The notes beneath the pieces were generated by a model that saw only the letters and a program-made list of their open reading frames with translations, was not told the DNA's origin and made no database searches. From the NCBI RefSeq assembly GCF_000172555.1, contig NZ_ABOX02000006.1, forward strand, positions 1-64,000: a stretch of DNA of 64,000 nucleotides. The letters run 5' to 3'. This DNA comes from Pedosphaera parvula Ellin514. Lineage in GTDB: Bacteria > Verrucomicrobiota > Verrucomicrobiia > Limisphaerales > Pedosphaeraceae. How positions within the stretch are numbered: the first letter of the stretch is position 1; each line of letters begins with the position of its first letter. Below, piece by piece: positions 34,296 to 42,972 of this stretch. The translations under genes were made by a program, and so were the position numbers.

Positions 34296-35585
34296 ATGAT
34301 TTCGCGGATTAAATCGGAACAATTGTTTGCTGAAGCGTTGAAGTATATCCCCGGCGGGGTGAATTCGCCGGTGCGGGCTTTTCGAGGCGTGGGTGGGCAG
34401 CCGTTCTTTGTCAATCGGGCGCTGGGGGCGCATGTTTTCGATGTGGATGGGAATGAGTATGTGGATTACGTGGGTACCTGGGGGCCGGCGATTCTGGGTC
34501 ATGCCAATCCGAAGATCATTCAGGCGGTGCAGGCAGCGGCGGTGCATGGGACGAGCTTTGGAATTCCGAATCCGGCGGAGGTGACGATGGCCAAGCTGAT
34601 TTGTGACCATGTGCCGAGCGTGAAGAAGGTGCGGATGTGCAATTCGGGAACGGAAGCGACGATGTCGGCGATCCGTTTGGCACGTGGCTTTACGAAACGG
34701 GATAAGATTATCAAGTTTGACGGCTGCTATCATGGGCATGCGGATTCGTTGCTGGTGAAGGCGGGGTCGGGGGCATTGACGTTTGGGAATCCCGACAGCG
34801 CCGGTGTGCCGGCGGCGTTTACGCAGCATACGGTGGTGGTACCATTCAATGATGAGGCAGCAGTGCGGGCGGCGTTCGATGCGAACAAGGGGCAGATGGC
34901 GGGAATTATCGTGGAGCCGGTGCCGGGCAATGCCGGACTTTATCTGCCGAAGCCGGGTTTTTTGGAATTTTTGCGGAAGATTACGGAGGAAAATGGGGCG
35001 GTCCTCATTTTTGATGAGGTGATGACTGGATTTCGGCTGGCCAAAGGCGGCGCACAGGAGCGTTACGGCATTACGCCGGATTTGACGTGCTTTGGAAAAA
35101 TCATCGGTGGCGGTCTGCCAGTGGGGGCTTTCGGCGGACGCGCGGAGATCATGGATTGTCTCGCGCCGCTCGGGCCGGTGTATCAAGCTGGAACTCTCAG
35201 CGGCAATCCGCTGGCCATGGCTGCGGGCATCACTGCGCTGCAGGAGCTTTTCAGCGGCAATGCCTATGAGAAACTGGAATCGTTAGGCGCGCAGTTGGAA
35301 GCTGAGATGAAGGATGCGGCGAAGCTGGCGAATGTGCCGGTGCAATTCCAGAGGATTGGATCGATGTTCTGTGGTTATTTTACCGAGGAGCCGGTTTATA
35401 ATCTGGCCGATGCGATGCACAGTGATCGCGCGCGGTTTGGGAAGTATTTCCATGGCATGTTGGAGGAGGGTGTTTACCTGGCGCCTTCACAATTTGAAGC
35501 TGGTTTCATTTCCACCGCGCATTCGGCGGAGGACATCGATAAGACGGTGAGCGCCGCAGCCAAGGTAATGCGCCAAATCGCCTAA
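34296..35585 (+). CDS. hemL: Glutamate-1-semialdehyde 2,1-aminomutase
   Basis: Converts glutamate-1-semialdehyde to 5-aminolevulinate in C5-pathway tetrapyrrole synthesis; cytoplasmic PLP enzyme. The 429-residue length is typical. Family motifs: [20 protein letters not shown] at the N-terminus, [79 protein letters not shown], and [18 protein letters not shown] with the PLP-binding Lys. The C-terminus [19 protein letters not shown] is also conserved. It leads a rightward cluster: HEAT protein, ruvX, truA, trmL. Confidence 0.97.
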   Translation: MISRIKSEQLFAEALKYIPGGVNSPVRAFRGVGGQPFFVNRALGAHVFDVDGNEYVDYVGTWGPAILGHANPKIIQAVQAAAVHGTSFGIPNPAEVTMAKLICDHVPSVKKVRMCNSGTEATMSAIRLARGFTKRDKIIKFDGCYHGHADSLLVKAGSGALTFGNPDSAGVPAAFTQHTVVVPFNDEAAVRAAFDANKGQMAGIIVEPVPGNAGLYLPKPGFLEFLRKITEENGAVLIFDEVMTGFRLAKGGAQERYGITPDLTCFGKIIGGGLPVGAFGGRAEIMDCLAPLGPVYQAGTLSGNPLAMAAGITALQELFSGNAYEKLESLGAQLEAEMKDAAKLANVPVQFQRIGSMFCGYFTEEPVYNLADAMHSDRARFGKYFHGMLEEGVYLAPSQFEAGFISTAHSAEDIDKTVSAAAKVMRQIA

Positions 35586-35596
35586 AATACATTCGC

Positions 35597-36472
35597 ATGA
35601 AACGCACGAGAATTTATCTGTTGGTTGGAGCCGGCATGCTCCTGCTGGCAGTTTTTTTCTTCGTGCGTGAGCGGGAGCCTTGGCATCGCGGGCACCCGCT
35701 CTCCTATTGGATCGAGCCCTGGCAGAATAAGAATGAAAGCCCGGAGACTGTATCTGCGGTATACGCAGAGATGGACCAGCGTGCTGTAAGATGGCTGGCA
35801 CAGGAGGTGTCCTGGCGTCCATCCGTGCTTTGGGCGGTTTTTGCGCGGTCATTGAATGGGCTGGGCGTTTCCGCTGCGGATGAGTTAGATGGTGATCGTG
35901 ATCGACGGCCGCAAGCGGCGATGGCCTTGGCACGATTGGGCGAGCGGGCGCAACCGGCAATTGCGGCGCTTGAAGCCGCGACCCGGACAACAGCAGGTCG
36001 AAGGGCCTTTCATGCGCGTTATTCCGCAATGGCGGCACTCATCGTGCTCGGGCGGGAGCCAAAGGAAAAGCATTTGGCGGTCTTGTTGGATACATCTAAT
36101 CCCCAAAAGTGGTACGAAGAATGGAATGTCATCGCCTCTTTGGGAACCAATGGAATCTTTGCGATGCCGGTGCTTCTGGAGATTGCCAAATCCACCAATA
36201 ACATCATTATAAAAGCGCAGGCCGCGAACCTCGCAGGGAATCTTGAACCCCGGCCCGAGTTCGCAGTGCCATTGCTGAAACAGGCTATGGAATCACCACC
36301 CATCCGGGAAACGGGTTTGTATGGGTTAAGGCGCCTGGGAACAAATGCAGCGGCTGCTACTGAAACAGTGGTAGGTTATCTGACGGACGCCAACGCCAGG
36401 GTGCGCTGGGCTGCGACCAATATTTTGCGCTCCGTCAACCCTGCGAAAGCGGAAGAGCTTTTTGGAAAGTAA
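35597..36472 (+). CDS. Membrane-anchored HEAT-repeat protein, paralogue 1
   Basis: A 291-residue protein with an N-terminal membrane helix (YLLVGAGMLLLAVFFFVR) followed by the juxtamembrane motif REPWHRGHPLSYWIEPW. Helical HEAT-like repeats follow (PQAAMALARLGERAQPAIAA, MESPPIRETGLYGLRRLG, TDANARVRWAATNILRSV). Paralogues at 58635-59339 and 62479-63138 share the anchor plus a 'REPxYxGRTLTxWL' motif. HEAT repeats bind proteins, so a periplasmic scaffolding role is plausible; function unknown. It starts 11 bp after hemL and ends 8 bp before ruvX. Confidence 0.75.
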   Translation: MKRTRIYLLVGAGMLLLAVFFFVREREPWHRGHPLSYWIEPWQNKNESPETVSAVYAEMDQRAVRWLAQEVSWRPSVLWAVFARSLNGLGVSAADELDGDRDRRPQAAMALARLGERAQPAIAALEAATRTTAGRRAFHARYSAMAALIVLGREPKEKHLAVLLDTSNPQKWYEEWNVIASLGTNGIFAMPVLLEIAKSTNNIIIKAQAANLAGNLEPRPEFAVPLLKQAMESPPIRETGLYGLRRLGTNAAAATETVVGYLTDANARVRWAATNILRSVNPAKAEELFGK

Positions 36473-36480
36473 AATGAGAT

Positions 36481-36897
36481 ATGCCACGAATTCTTGCCAT
36501 TGATCACGGAACAAAGCGGATCGGACTCGCCATCAGCGATGAACTGGGAGTAATTGCGCAACCATTGGAATTTGTTCTTGCGGAGCCGTTCGCGAATTTC
36601 CTGGTGCGATTGAAGCAACTCATTCAGGAAAAGCAGGTGGAGATGCTGCTGGTGGGCATGCCGCGCAATATGGATGGGAGTTATGGTCCGGCGGCGTTGA
36701 AGGTGCAGGAGTTCGTGACTGTGTTGAAGGATTCGGTGGCGATTCCGATCAAGACGTGGGATGAGCGATTGACTTCGGCACAGGCGAACCGTTTTTTGAT
36801 TCAAGCGGATGTTCGACGCGACAAGCGGAAGGAAAAGGTGGACAAGACTGCAGCGGCGATTTTGTTGCAGAGTTACCTGGATAGTTTTGCAACGTGA
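36481..36897 (+). CDS. ruvX: RuvX/YqgF Holliday-junction-resolvase-like nuclease
   Basis: A 138-residue RNase H-fold protein. It begins PRILAIDHGTKRIGLAISDE with the first catalytic Asp. VEMLLVGMPRNMDGSYG, IKTWDERLTSAQANRFL and VDKTAAAILLQSYLDS complete the YqgF set, including a second acidic residue and the late Asp. Bacterial members process pre-16S rRNA and are RuvC-like in fold. The stop overlaps the GTG start of truA (GTGA), a translational-coupling arrangement. Confidence 0.93.
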   Translation: MPRILAIDHGTKRIGLAISDELGVIAQPLEFVLAEPFANFLVRLKQLIQEKQVEMLLVGMPRNMDGSYGPAALKVQEFVTVLKDSVAIPIKTWDERLTSAQANRFLIQADVRRDKRKEKVDKTAAAILLQSYLDSFAT

Positions 36898-37721
36898 GCA
36901 GCGCGCCCGTGGAAAAGTTGAAATTCAAACTGACCATCGCATATGATGGTAAGAACTATTCCGGCTGGCAGGTGCAGAAAAGCGGCATTGGCGTTCAACA
37001 ACGGGTGGAAGAGGCGCTGACGAAATTATTTCCAAGTGTCGGAAGAATCCATAGTTCCAGCCGCACGGATACTGGTGTGCATGCCATCGGCATGGTGGCC
37101 CATATGGAAATTCCCAAGGCAGAATTCCGGATGACTTCAGAAAAACTTGCGCTGGCGATCAATGCCCATTTGCCCGAGGACATTCGGGTGATGTCTGCGC
37201 AAAAAGTTGCTGCCGATTTTCACGCGAGGTTTGATGCAGCAGGCAAACAGTATCGTTACTTTGTCTGGAACCAGACCGCGATGAATCCGTTGCTGCGGGA
37301 GCAAGCGTGGCAGGTGCCGAAGGAGCTGGATTTGAAGGCGATGCGGTCCGCAGCAAAGTTGTTTCCGGGCAAACACGATTTCAGATCCTTTGCCGCCAGT
37401 CGCAACTATGAAGTGGAATCCACGGTGCGGACTTTGGCTCGGTGCGATATCAAGAAAAGTGGATCGCTTTTGACATTTATAATCGAAGGCGATGGATTCC
37501 TTTACAAAATGTGCCGCGGCATTGTTGGCACGCTGGTGCAGGTGGGGCAGGGGAAGATAGCGGCGGCGGACATCAAAAAGATTTTAGAAACCAGGGATCG
37601 GCGAGTGGCGGGAATGACAGCGCCCGCACATGGATTGGTTTTGTGGAAAGTGTTTTACAAATCAAAGGCCAAAGTGTCGGTGCCGAAAAAGAAGGTGGAA
37701 CATGAACATAGTAATGGTTGA
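36894..37721 (+). CDS. truA: tRNA pseudouridine synthase A
   Basis: Isomerises uridines 38-40 in the anticodon arm of many tRNAs. A 275-residue protein with a GTG start overlapping the ruvX stop. Features: KLTIAYDGKNYSGWQVQKSG; the catalytic-Asp motif SSRTDTGVHAIGMVAHM; DFHARFDAAGKQYRYFVWNQ; GKHDFRSFAASRNYEVESTV; and FIIEGDGFLYKMCRGIVGTL. A Lys-rich tail (YKSKAKVSVPKKKVEHEHS) extends slightly beyond the usual end. It overlaps the next gene, trmL, by 20 bp. Confidence 0.95.
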   Translation: MSSAPVEKLKFKLTIAYDGKNYSGWQVQKSGIGVQQRVEEALTKLFPSVGRIHSSSRTDTGVHAIGMVAHMEIPKAEFRMTSEKLALAINAHLPEDIRVMSAQKVAADFHARFDAAGKQYRYFVWNQTAMNPLLREQAWQVPKELDLKAMRSAAKLFPGKHDFRSFAASRNYEVESTVRTLARCDIKKSGSLLTFIIEGDGFLYKMCRGIVGTLVQVGQGKIAAADIKKILETRDRRVAGMTAPAHGLVLWKVFYKSKAKVSVPKKKVEHEHSNG

Positions 37722-38169
37722 GCCGGAGATTCCACCAAACACTGGAAACGTTGCCCGGTTGTGCGCCGCCACCAAAACCCGGTTGCACCTGATCGAGCCT
37801 TTGGGTTTCAAGCTGGATGACAAACAACTGAAACGCGCCGGGATGGATTATTGGCAACAGGTGGAGTGGCGCCAATGGGCGAACTGGAAGACCTTTTGCG
37901 AGCAGTTGCCAGCAGATGCCCGGCTTTGGTTTGTGGAGTCAGACGGGCCCAGGCTCTACACCGAAGTGCAGTACCTGCCGGAAGATTACCTGGTCTTCGG
38001 GCGTGAAACCGCAGGGTTGCCGAAACAGTTGCTGAAGGAGAATCCGGAGCGTTGGTTGAGGCTGCCGATGTTCAATGCTGAGTCGCGTTCGCTCAATTTG
38101 TCCAACTGCGCAGCGATTGTATTATTTGAGGCACTCAGGCAGCAAGGCTTTGCCGGTGAGTTGAGATAA
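37702..38169 (+). CDS. trmL: tRNA (cytidine(34)-2'-O)-methyltransferase TrmL
   Basis: A 155-residue SPOUT-class methyltransferase that modifies the wobble position of tRNA-Leu. The start at 37702 (MNIVMVEPEIPPNTGNVARL) is preceded by GGTGG and fits the family; a longer frame from 37630 lies inside truA. Knot motifs: CAATKTRLHLIEPLGFKLDD, KRAGMDYWQQVEWRQW, YLVFGRETAGLPKQLL and MFNAESRSLNLSNCAAIVLF, which bind S-adenosylmethionine. It is last in the hemL-HEAT-ruvX-truA-trmL cluster and converges on the EIIA gene. Confidence 0.92.
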   Translation: MNIVMVEPEIPPNTGNVARLCAATKTRLHLIEPLGFKLDDKQLKRAGMDYWQQVEWRQWANWKTFCEQLPADARLWFVESDGPRLYTEVQYLPEDYLVFGRETAGLPKQLLKENPERWLRLPMFNAESRSLNLSNCAAIVLFEALRQQGFAGELR

Positions 38170-38174
38170 GTTTC

Positions 38175-38660
38175 TCAAATTCTGGCTTCGGCATCCTTTA
38201 CGGTCTTGATCACCTTGTCAGCCGAATCCGCGGCCAGCAGGCCTCTCCGCACTTTGGGATCTCGCAGAACACGACTGATGCGTGCCAGCATTGATAGATG
38301 TTGAGTGACTGTTGGAGCAATCAATAGAAAGAACAACTTTGCTGGCGCGCCATCGATGGCGCCATAAGGTACGCCCGTTTGATGGCGGCCAAAAACCATG
38401 ATGGGGCGATTCACCAGACCGACCAGGGCGTTGCGCGCGTGCGGCAAGGCAACTCCGTCACCGATGCCGGTGCTGTGCAATTGCTCGCGTTCTTCCAAGG
38501 CACGCAAAAGTGTTTCCCTTGCCTGGGGTTGGTTGTTGAGTTCCTTTATTTGGCCGACGAGTTCGGATAACACTTGATCACGCTGAGTGCCGGAAAGCTG
38601 GAGATTGATCGTTTCCGGCGCAAGCAGTTCACTCAAGACAATGGGGCCGCTGTTGTTCAT
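38175..38660 (-). CDS. PTS EIIA-Ntr-like (PtsN) protein
   Basis: A 161-residue PTS EIIA type-2 domain protein. It begins IVLSELLAPETINLQLSGTQ. The phosphorylatable His lies in LHSTGIGDGVALPHARNALV. The later segment PAKLFFLLIAPTVTQHLSML and ARISRVLRDPKVRRGLLAA complete the fold. No EIIB or EIIC is adjacent, so a regulatory nitrogen-PTS role is more likely than sugar transport. Convergent with trmL, 5 bp apart. Confidence 0.88.
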   Translation of the reverse strand: MNNSGPIVLSELLAPETINLQLSGTQRDQVLSELVGQIKELNNQPQARETLLRALEEREQLHSTGIGDGVALPHARNALVGLVNRPIMVFGRHQTGVPYGAIDGAPAKLFFLLIAPTVTQHLSMLARISRVLRDPKVRRGLLAADSADKVIKTVKDAEARI

Positions 38661-38821
38661 CGGTAGCTATCTTAGACGTGATAGGATGGAGGTGAAGGAA
38701 AATGTTTCCGACAAATGGGACTAATTTTGATCGGCTTGGTCTCCGTGGCAAAGAATTTTGGTGGCAGACGGTCCAAAGCCGGAGTTGTACAATTTGCGGT
38801 GGTTTGGGCCGGTGAAGGTGT

Positions 38822-39709
38822 TTATTGGGTGTCCGAGGCGACGAAGCGGACGGCGTGTATTACGACAATACGATTGGTTTCATCGGTATTATTGTTCAGT
38901 CGCACAAAACCATTGGTGCCCTGGCGAAAGCGCGCTTCCGCAAGGATTTTTTCCCAGCGCCCGCCATTTATCAACTCATTGACGGTTGCGTTGTTAGTCA
39001 CGCCATTGTGCACGACCTCAAATGCAGCAGAACTTGAGCGATTGCCACCTGCGGTGTACCAGACATAGACATCATAATTGCCAGTCTTCGGCATGCTTGG
39101 AACGAAAGTGGCGGTGGCTGTTGGCAGACCGTCGACTGTGCCTGCGTAATGAAATTGTCTTCCTTTCTTATTTTTTCCCGGGCTGACTTCTGTCCATTTG
39201 CCCGTGTAAATAGCGGAGCCATCCTTAAGAATCAATTCGACATCCTTTAATTCCACTGGAACCTCGGGCGAAGAGCTGGCGGTTGAAGGCTGGCTGGAAA
39301 GATTTTTTCCAGCTCGGTAAAACTTCCAAATGAAGGGCGTTACCCCTGAAATAAGTACCAGAACCGTTAGGGCAACAATTATCAAAGCGGACTTGTTGAA
39401 TTTTGATTTAGGTCGGTCGCCATCTGCTGTTGGACCTGACTGTTCAGTTGGTTGATTATCTGGATTTGTTGGAATCTCCTCAGCGAGAGCAGGGGTGATG
39501 CTGGCTTCAAAAAAACTGGACTCAAGGATTTGATAAACACCATTGATCTCCTTCAACTTTTCCTGCGCCACAATCTGCAGCCTGGGGTCATGAGAAAAAC
39601 GGTCTGGATGCCAGACCTTAACCAGGTCGCGGTACGCCTGTTTTACTTCTTCGTGCGATGCTCCGGCCTCCAAGCCCAACAATTGATAACACCTCGCGAT
39701 TTCATCCAT
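38822..39709 (-). CDS. J-domain protein with TM helix and golvesin-like C-terminal domain
   Basis: A 295-residue protein starting at 39709 (MDEIARCYQLLGLEAGASHE); a longer frame upstream lacks any domain. Residues of about 3-65 are a J domain (VKQAYRDLVKVWHPDRFSHD, HPD intact) that would stimulate an Hsp70 ATPase. A linker rich in Pro, Gln and Thr is followed by one membrane helix (ALIIVALTVLVLISGVTPFI). The C-terminal part (about 150-295) reads FHYAGTVDGLPTATATFVPS, YDVYVWYTAGGNRSS, NELINGGRWEKILAEARFRQ, GFVRLNNN and VIHAVRFVAS, the pattern of golvesin/Xly carbohydrate-binding-like domains. This is an unusual combination: a cytosolic J domain tethered to an extracytoplasmic beta domain. Confidence 0.85.
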   Translation of the reverse strand: MDEIARCYQLLGLEAGASHEEVKQAYRDLVKVWHPDRFSHDPRLQIVAQEKLKEINGVYQILESSFFEASITPALAEEIPTNPDNQPTEQSGPTADGDRPKSKFNKSALIIVALTVLVLISGVTPFIWKFYRAGKNLSSQPSTASSSPEVPVELKDVELILKDGSAIYTGKWTEVSPGKNKKGRQFHYAGTVDGLPTATATFVPSMPKTGNYDVYVWYTAGGNRSSSAAFEVVHNGVTNNATVNELINGGRWEKILAEARFRQGTNGFVRLNNNTDETNRIVVIHAVRFVASDTQ

Positions 39710-39822
39710 ATAGGGTGGTAGGAGTTTGCCGCAACTCTTAGGACATTCAACTGGTTTCTTGCACGATGATCGTGTGTTTGACTTGAATCCGACCGACCAA
39801 CATGAGAAGGAGAAGCGCAAGC

Positions 39823-40488
39823 ATGCGCTCATTGGCTCAAACAAACGTCCTTATCAAGGCTGCAGTGGCAGCAATGATAACTTCATTGGCGGCGTATCCG
39901 CGTCTCGCTAGCTGGACTGAGAGGAACGGTGCTGTGGGGTTCTTCCTACTGATGCTGCTTTGGACGACCTTTGTGCTCTGGTCCTTTGTTTTTGGCTGGC
40001 ACGAGCGGTACAGTGGGGAAGGAGTTTTCAAAGCCTCCACTTCACTTAAATTGTGGGGATTGGCGAGCTTGGCCGGAATGGCGGGGGCGATTTTACTAAT
40101 GTTAGTGGTCGATCCGCAGCTGCGGGTAACCACGCCTAAAGATTATCCCGTTGATCTAAAATCTTGGGCGAATATGGGATTATTCACATTGTCGTTCGAT
40201 CCTCTCTTTCTTTGTTTTGCGCCATTTGCCTTTTTCATACGGCTCTTTAGGAAGCCGAAGATTGCCACCGTTTTGACGGTCTTATTTGGAGTTTTTGTGT
40301 TATACCTCAAATTAAGCTCCGCGAACAGATTGCCGGCAATGTGGTTAGTGGCTGTTTTGGCATTGATGCGAGTGGCGGGAGGATTTGTGATGGTATATGT
40401 TTACCTTCAAGGAGGTGCACTGCCGGTGTTTTGGATGGGTGTTCTGGTGGAGCTTAGACATTTGGTTTTATTATTTGGTGAGCGGTGA
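39823..40488 (+). CDS. Polytopic membrane protein, unknown function
   Basis: About 221 residues from 39823, preferred over 39802 because AGGAG lies 9 bp upstream. Five or six hydrophobic segments, including GFFLLMLLWTTFVLWSFVFG, SLAGMAGAILLMLVVD, PLFLCFAPFAFFIRLF and WLVAVLALMRVAGGFVMVYV. No conserved catalytic motif or family recognised. It may include a C-terminal GALPVFWMGVLVELRHLVLL helix. The tRNA-Val gene follows 67 bp later. Confidence 0.65.
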   Translation: MRSLAQTNVLIKAAVAAMITSLAAYPRLASWTERNGAVGFFLLMLLWTTFVLWSFVFGWHERYSGEGVFKASTSLKLWGLASLAGMAGAILLMLVVDPQLRVTTPKDYPVDLKSWANMGLFTLSFDPLFLCFAPFAFFIRLFRKPKIATVLTVLFGVFVLYLKLSSANRLPAMWLVAVLALMRVAGGFVMVYVYLQGGALPVFWMGVLVELRHLVLLFGER

Positions 40489-40554
40489 AGGTTCCTTTGC
40501 CTGCCAATTGAGCTTGCTTCCAAACGAAATCGGCGCACAATATGATGACCGGTT

Positions 40555-40629
40555 AGGCGATTGGCGCAGTGGTAGCGCAGCAGCTTTACACGCTGTGGGT
40601 CGGGGGTTCGAATCCCTCATCGCCTACCA
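40555..40629 (+). tRNA. tRNA-Val (UAC)
   Basis: Cloverleaf: acceptor AGGCGAT / ATCGCCT (7 bp), D arm GCGC-AGTGGTA-GCGC, anticodon stem GCAGC/GCTGT with loop TTTACAC (anticodon TAC, reading GUA), variable GGGTC, T arm GGGGG-TTCGAAT-CCCTC, discriminator A and an encoded CCA. No integrase or duplicated 3' end is nearby. Confidence 0.96.
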
Positions 40630-40870
40630 TTTTTTCTTGGGGAATTCCATCGCCATCAAAACCTGATGAATTGGTTGATTAGTCAGCTTGCTTGAGTTGT
40701 GTCATCATGGATGGAAACCGGGGAAGATAACAGGTGAGTGCGAATGGAGCATTTGCCAATTTGAGTCGCAGTCCGTGAGTGGTAAAATCAAAGGTGGCCT
40801 GGGCCAAAAGCACGGTTCATTTTTCGCTTGTTTCAGTGTGCGCGCCTGATGAAGCTACTTAAACACGTTA

Positions 40871-41287
40871 TTGATTAACTCAATACGTAAAGAGGGACAG
40901 CAACCTAATCAAATTAATTTTGTGGACCCTTTAAACATTGAATTCGAACGATTGCTGGCCAAGTCTGGTTGGACTCAATCGGAATGCGCCCGGCAGCTGG
41001 AGTTAACACCGGCAGTTATCACCCGCTATTTGAATGGGGAAACCCGACCAAGCTTAACCACCTTGAAGTTATTCAAGCTCATGCTAGGCGACATCTCTCC
41101 GCTGCCTAATGCAGCAGGAAAGGGGAAAGGTTCGGACTTACGCCCCATTGAAGAATGGGAACGCGATTTGTTGAGCGAAATGCGTTCGCTTCATCCGGAT
41201 GTCCGGGCAACACTGCTCTCGGGTTTTAAAAAGGTGCTTAACGTAGTACCCAAGCAAGTGGTGGGGAGGGCAAAGAGGAAAAGGTAG
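40871..41287 (+). CDS. XRE-family helix-turn-helix regulator
   Basis: A 138-residue protein. The helix-turn-helix spans about 30-65: SGWTQSECARQLELTPAVIT and RYLNGETRPSLTTLKLF, a Cro/CI-type domain. The C-terminal half (EEWERDLLSEMRSLHPDVRA ... KKVLNVVPKQVVGRAKRKR) is helical and basic. The start is uncertain: TTG at 40871 gives the full frame and GTG at 40922 would be shorter; neither has a good Shine-Dalgarno. No toxin partner or phage genes are adjacent, so its target is unknown. Confidence 0.75.
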   Translation: MINSIRKEGQQPNQINFVDPLNIEFERLLAKSGWTQSECARQLELTPAVITRYLNGETRPSLTTLKLFKLMLGDISPLPNAAGKGKGSDLRPIEEWERDLLSEMRSLHPDVRATLLSGFKKVLNVVPKQVVGRAKRKR

Positions 41288-41463
41288 TTTCTATCTCGAG
41301 TCTTCATAAGTTGTTGTTTTAGGCTACCCCGCAATGAGGTTGATCCCGGTCGTGGAAAATTCAGTGGAGAATTAAATTAATCCAGACTTGCTTGGGAGTT
41401 CCATTGGCGGGTTTGGGGTGAAGACCCCGTTTCCGGCGAGCAACCAGGAATTATCCTGATTTT

Positions 41464-41925
41464 ATGACAAAACGCACGATACTGGTTGTGGAGGACAATC
41501 CGGATGATGTGCTGTTATTCCATCAGGCAATGCACTCCAACCGGATTGCCAATCCGATCCGGCGAGTCGAAAACGGTCTGGAAGCCGTGGCTTACCTCGA
41601 GGGCAAGGGTAAATACATGGACCGCGAAGCTTTTCCATTGCCTTGCGTGATGTTTACCGATCTGAAGATGCCTTTCATGAATGGCTTCGAACTTTTGGAA
41701 TGGCTGAAAGGCAAACCGGAATATTCAATGATGCCGGTGATTGTATTCACCTCGTTTAAAGGCGAGGAAGTGAAGCGTGTCTATTCACTGGGGGCAGATT
41801 ATTTTGTGGCCAAAACCGGCAGTCTCGATGGTTTTATCGAGTCCATTCAGGAAGCTGCGGGCGAGTGGTGGTGGTGTGAACAGCCAGCTCTCCAGGTCAA
41901 GGCCTGCCAGCCTGGTGCATTTTGA
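41464..41925 (+). CDS. Single-domain response regulator, Rcp1 type
   Basis: A 153-residue receiver-domain protein. It begins RTILVVEDNPDDVLLFHQAM (acidic pocket). The phospho-acceptor Asp is in PCVMFTDLKMPFMNGFELLE, the Thr/Ser in VIVFTSFKGEE, and the Lys in DYFVAKTGSLDGFIESI. The 'NPDDVLL..QA' start and 'AVAYLEGKGKYMDREAFPLP' insert are typical of Rcp1-like regulators, partners of phytochrome-type histidine kinases. No kinase is adjacent; the nearest in the window is at 55.6 kb. Downstream to 42158 no gene is seen. Confidence 0.92.
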   Translation: MTKRTILVVEDNPDDVLLFHQAMHSNRIANPIRRVENGLEAVAYLEGKGKYMDREAFPLPCVMFTDLKMPFMNGFELLEWLKGKPEYSMMPVIVFTSFKGEEVKRVYSLGADYFVAKTGSLDGFIESIQEAAGEWWWCEQPALQVKACQPGAF

Positions 41926-42158
41926 ACTTTTGCATGGTCCTTCAAGCCATCACTGGTTTCAGTGAGGGAAACTGTTTAAGGACAGAACCATTAGTCTTTG
42001 AGGCTGGCTGCAGGGCGCAGGGACTTTCTGGGAAGTCCTGGCTTACTTGGAGAAAGTTGTTCCAAAAAAAGAAGGCAACTTCCATAGACAAAAGGACCGG
42101 CATTTGGACCAGGTGCAGTAGGCCGAAAGTGGCGGCTACTTGCAGGTGCGAGCGTTAA

Positions 42159-42458
42159 TCAGTTCGATTGGGGAGACGGTTGTGTGCCTTCGGAACTGTA
42201 AATCAAAATCTGGTAGTGGGTTTCCGGGCAGTAGAAAAGAATTTGGTAGCCTTGCAGATTCAGCATGCGGGCAGCGCTATGGGCCGTGAGGCTAAAACCA
42301 TAGTTTTCCGCCTCAGCAGGATTTTTAGTCCAGCGGTTATCATGAGTCAAAAACTGCGCCGTCTGTATGTCTTGAATAAGCACGTTCATTGATCCTGCCC
42401 AACCATAGCCAATGCGCATGCGCATGATAAGTCGCATGCGTTCTGAATTCAGTGTCAT
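42159..42458 (-). CDS. Small protein of unknown function
   Basis: A 99-residue protein, or 76 residues if it starts at the Met at 42389 (MNVLIQDIQTAQFLTHDNRW). The core TKNPAEAENYGFSLTAHSAA then RMLNLQGYQILFYCP looks like a compact alpha/beta domain, and the N-terminal extension MTLNSERMRLIMRMRIG is Met/Arg-rich and doubtful. No family recognised. It lies among response-regulator genes. Confidence 0.55.
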   Translation of the reverse strand: MTLNSERMRLIMRMRIGYGWAGSMNVLIQDIQTAQFLTHDNRWTKNPAEAENYGFSLTAHSAARMLNLQGYQILFYCPETHYQILIYSSEGTQPSPQSN

Positions 42459-42822
42459 GGTTGTTCCTACAAATCTGTGAGCAACCCGGGGGCAAGAATC
42501 GGATTAGGTGAGAAATGAAGGAAGGCTGCCAATTACTAACGATGCCATGGCCAAGATCTATTACGAATGAAGATGCAGATGACTCTCTTTTTTCTCCTTG
42601 GAAATTCCAGTTCCAATCTCTTCCGTTCATCCAAACCGAAGGCTCGCAAAAATCATCCCACCGGTCTGAAGAAGTCAAAAGTGGATACAACGAGTTTATT
42701 TATGAAGTTTCGTCTGCCCATAATGCCCTCTTAAAAGTGGCAAATCTCCCCATGGAATGTGCAAAGCTGAAGCGATAGTCTTATGCGTTAACTGTGCGGG
42801 GGAAAGGGACGCAGTTGATAAA
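42459..42822. other. Intergenic stretch, no supported gene
   Basis: Short open frames on both strands overlap each other and show no family or ribosome-binding site. Probably the upstream region of the leftward small gene at 42159-42458. Confidence 0.35.
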
Positions 42823-42855
42823 GGGGCGGTGATCTGTGACACAGATTACCGCTCC
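42823..42855 (-). terminator. Stem-loop downstream of the leftward response regulator
   Basis: GGGGCGGTGATCTGTG and CACAGATTACCGCTCC pair across 13-15 positions with G-U pairs and a minimal loop. Read leftwards it is followed by CCTTTATC. It lies about 120 bp past the stop of 42973-43449. The T tract is short, so confidence is moderate. Confidence 0.5.
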
Positions 42856-42972
42856 TGTTCATTCATTGCCGCCGTGTAAAACAATTTCAGTTGATACATT
42901 CGAACTGGGAATGAAATGTACGAGACGCTTTCCCGGATGGTAATGAAGGACCTTTTCTGAAAATGGCTCTGC

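Noticed and set aside
40555-40629. tRNA-Val as an integration site for a mobile island
   Set aside because: No integrase gene and no repeated tRNA 3' end were found in the flanking 10 kb.
42018-42040. Hairpin CAGGGACTT / GAAGTCCTG downstream of the 41464 regulator
   Set aside because: No T tract on either side and about 95 bp from the stop; not convincing as a terminator.
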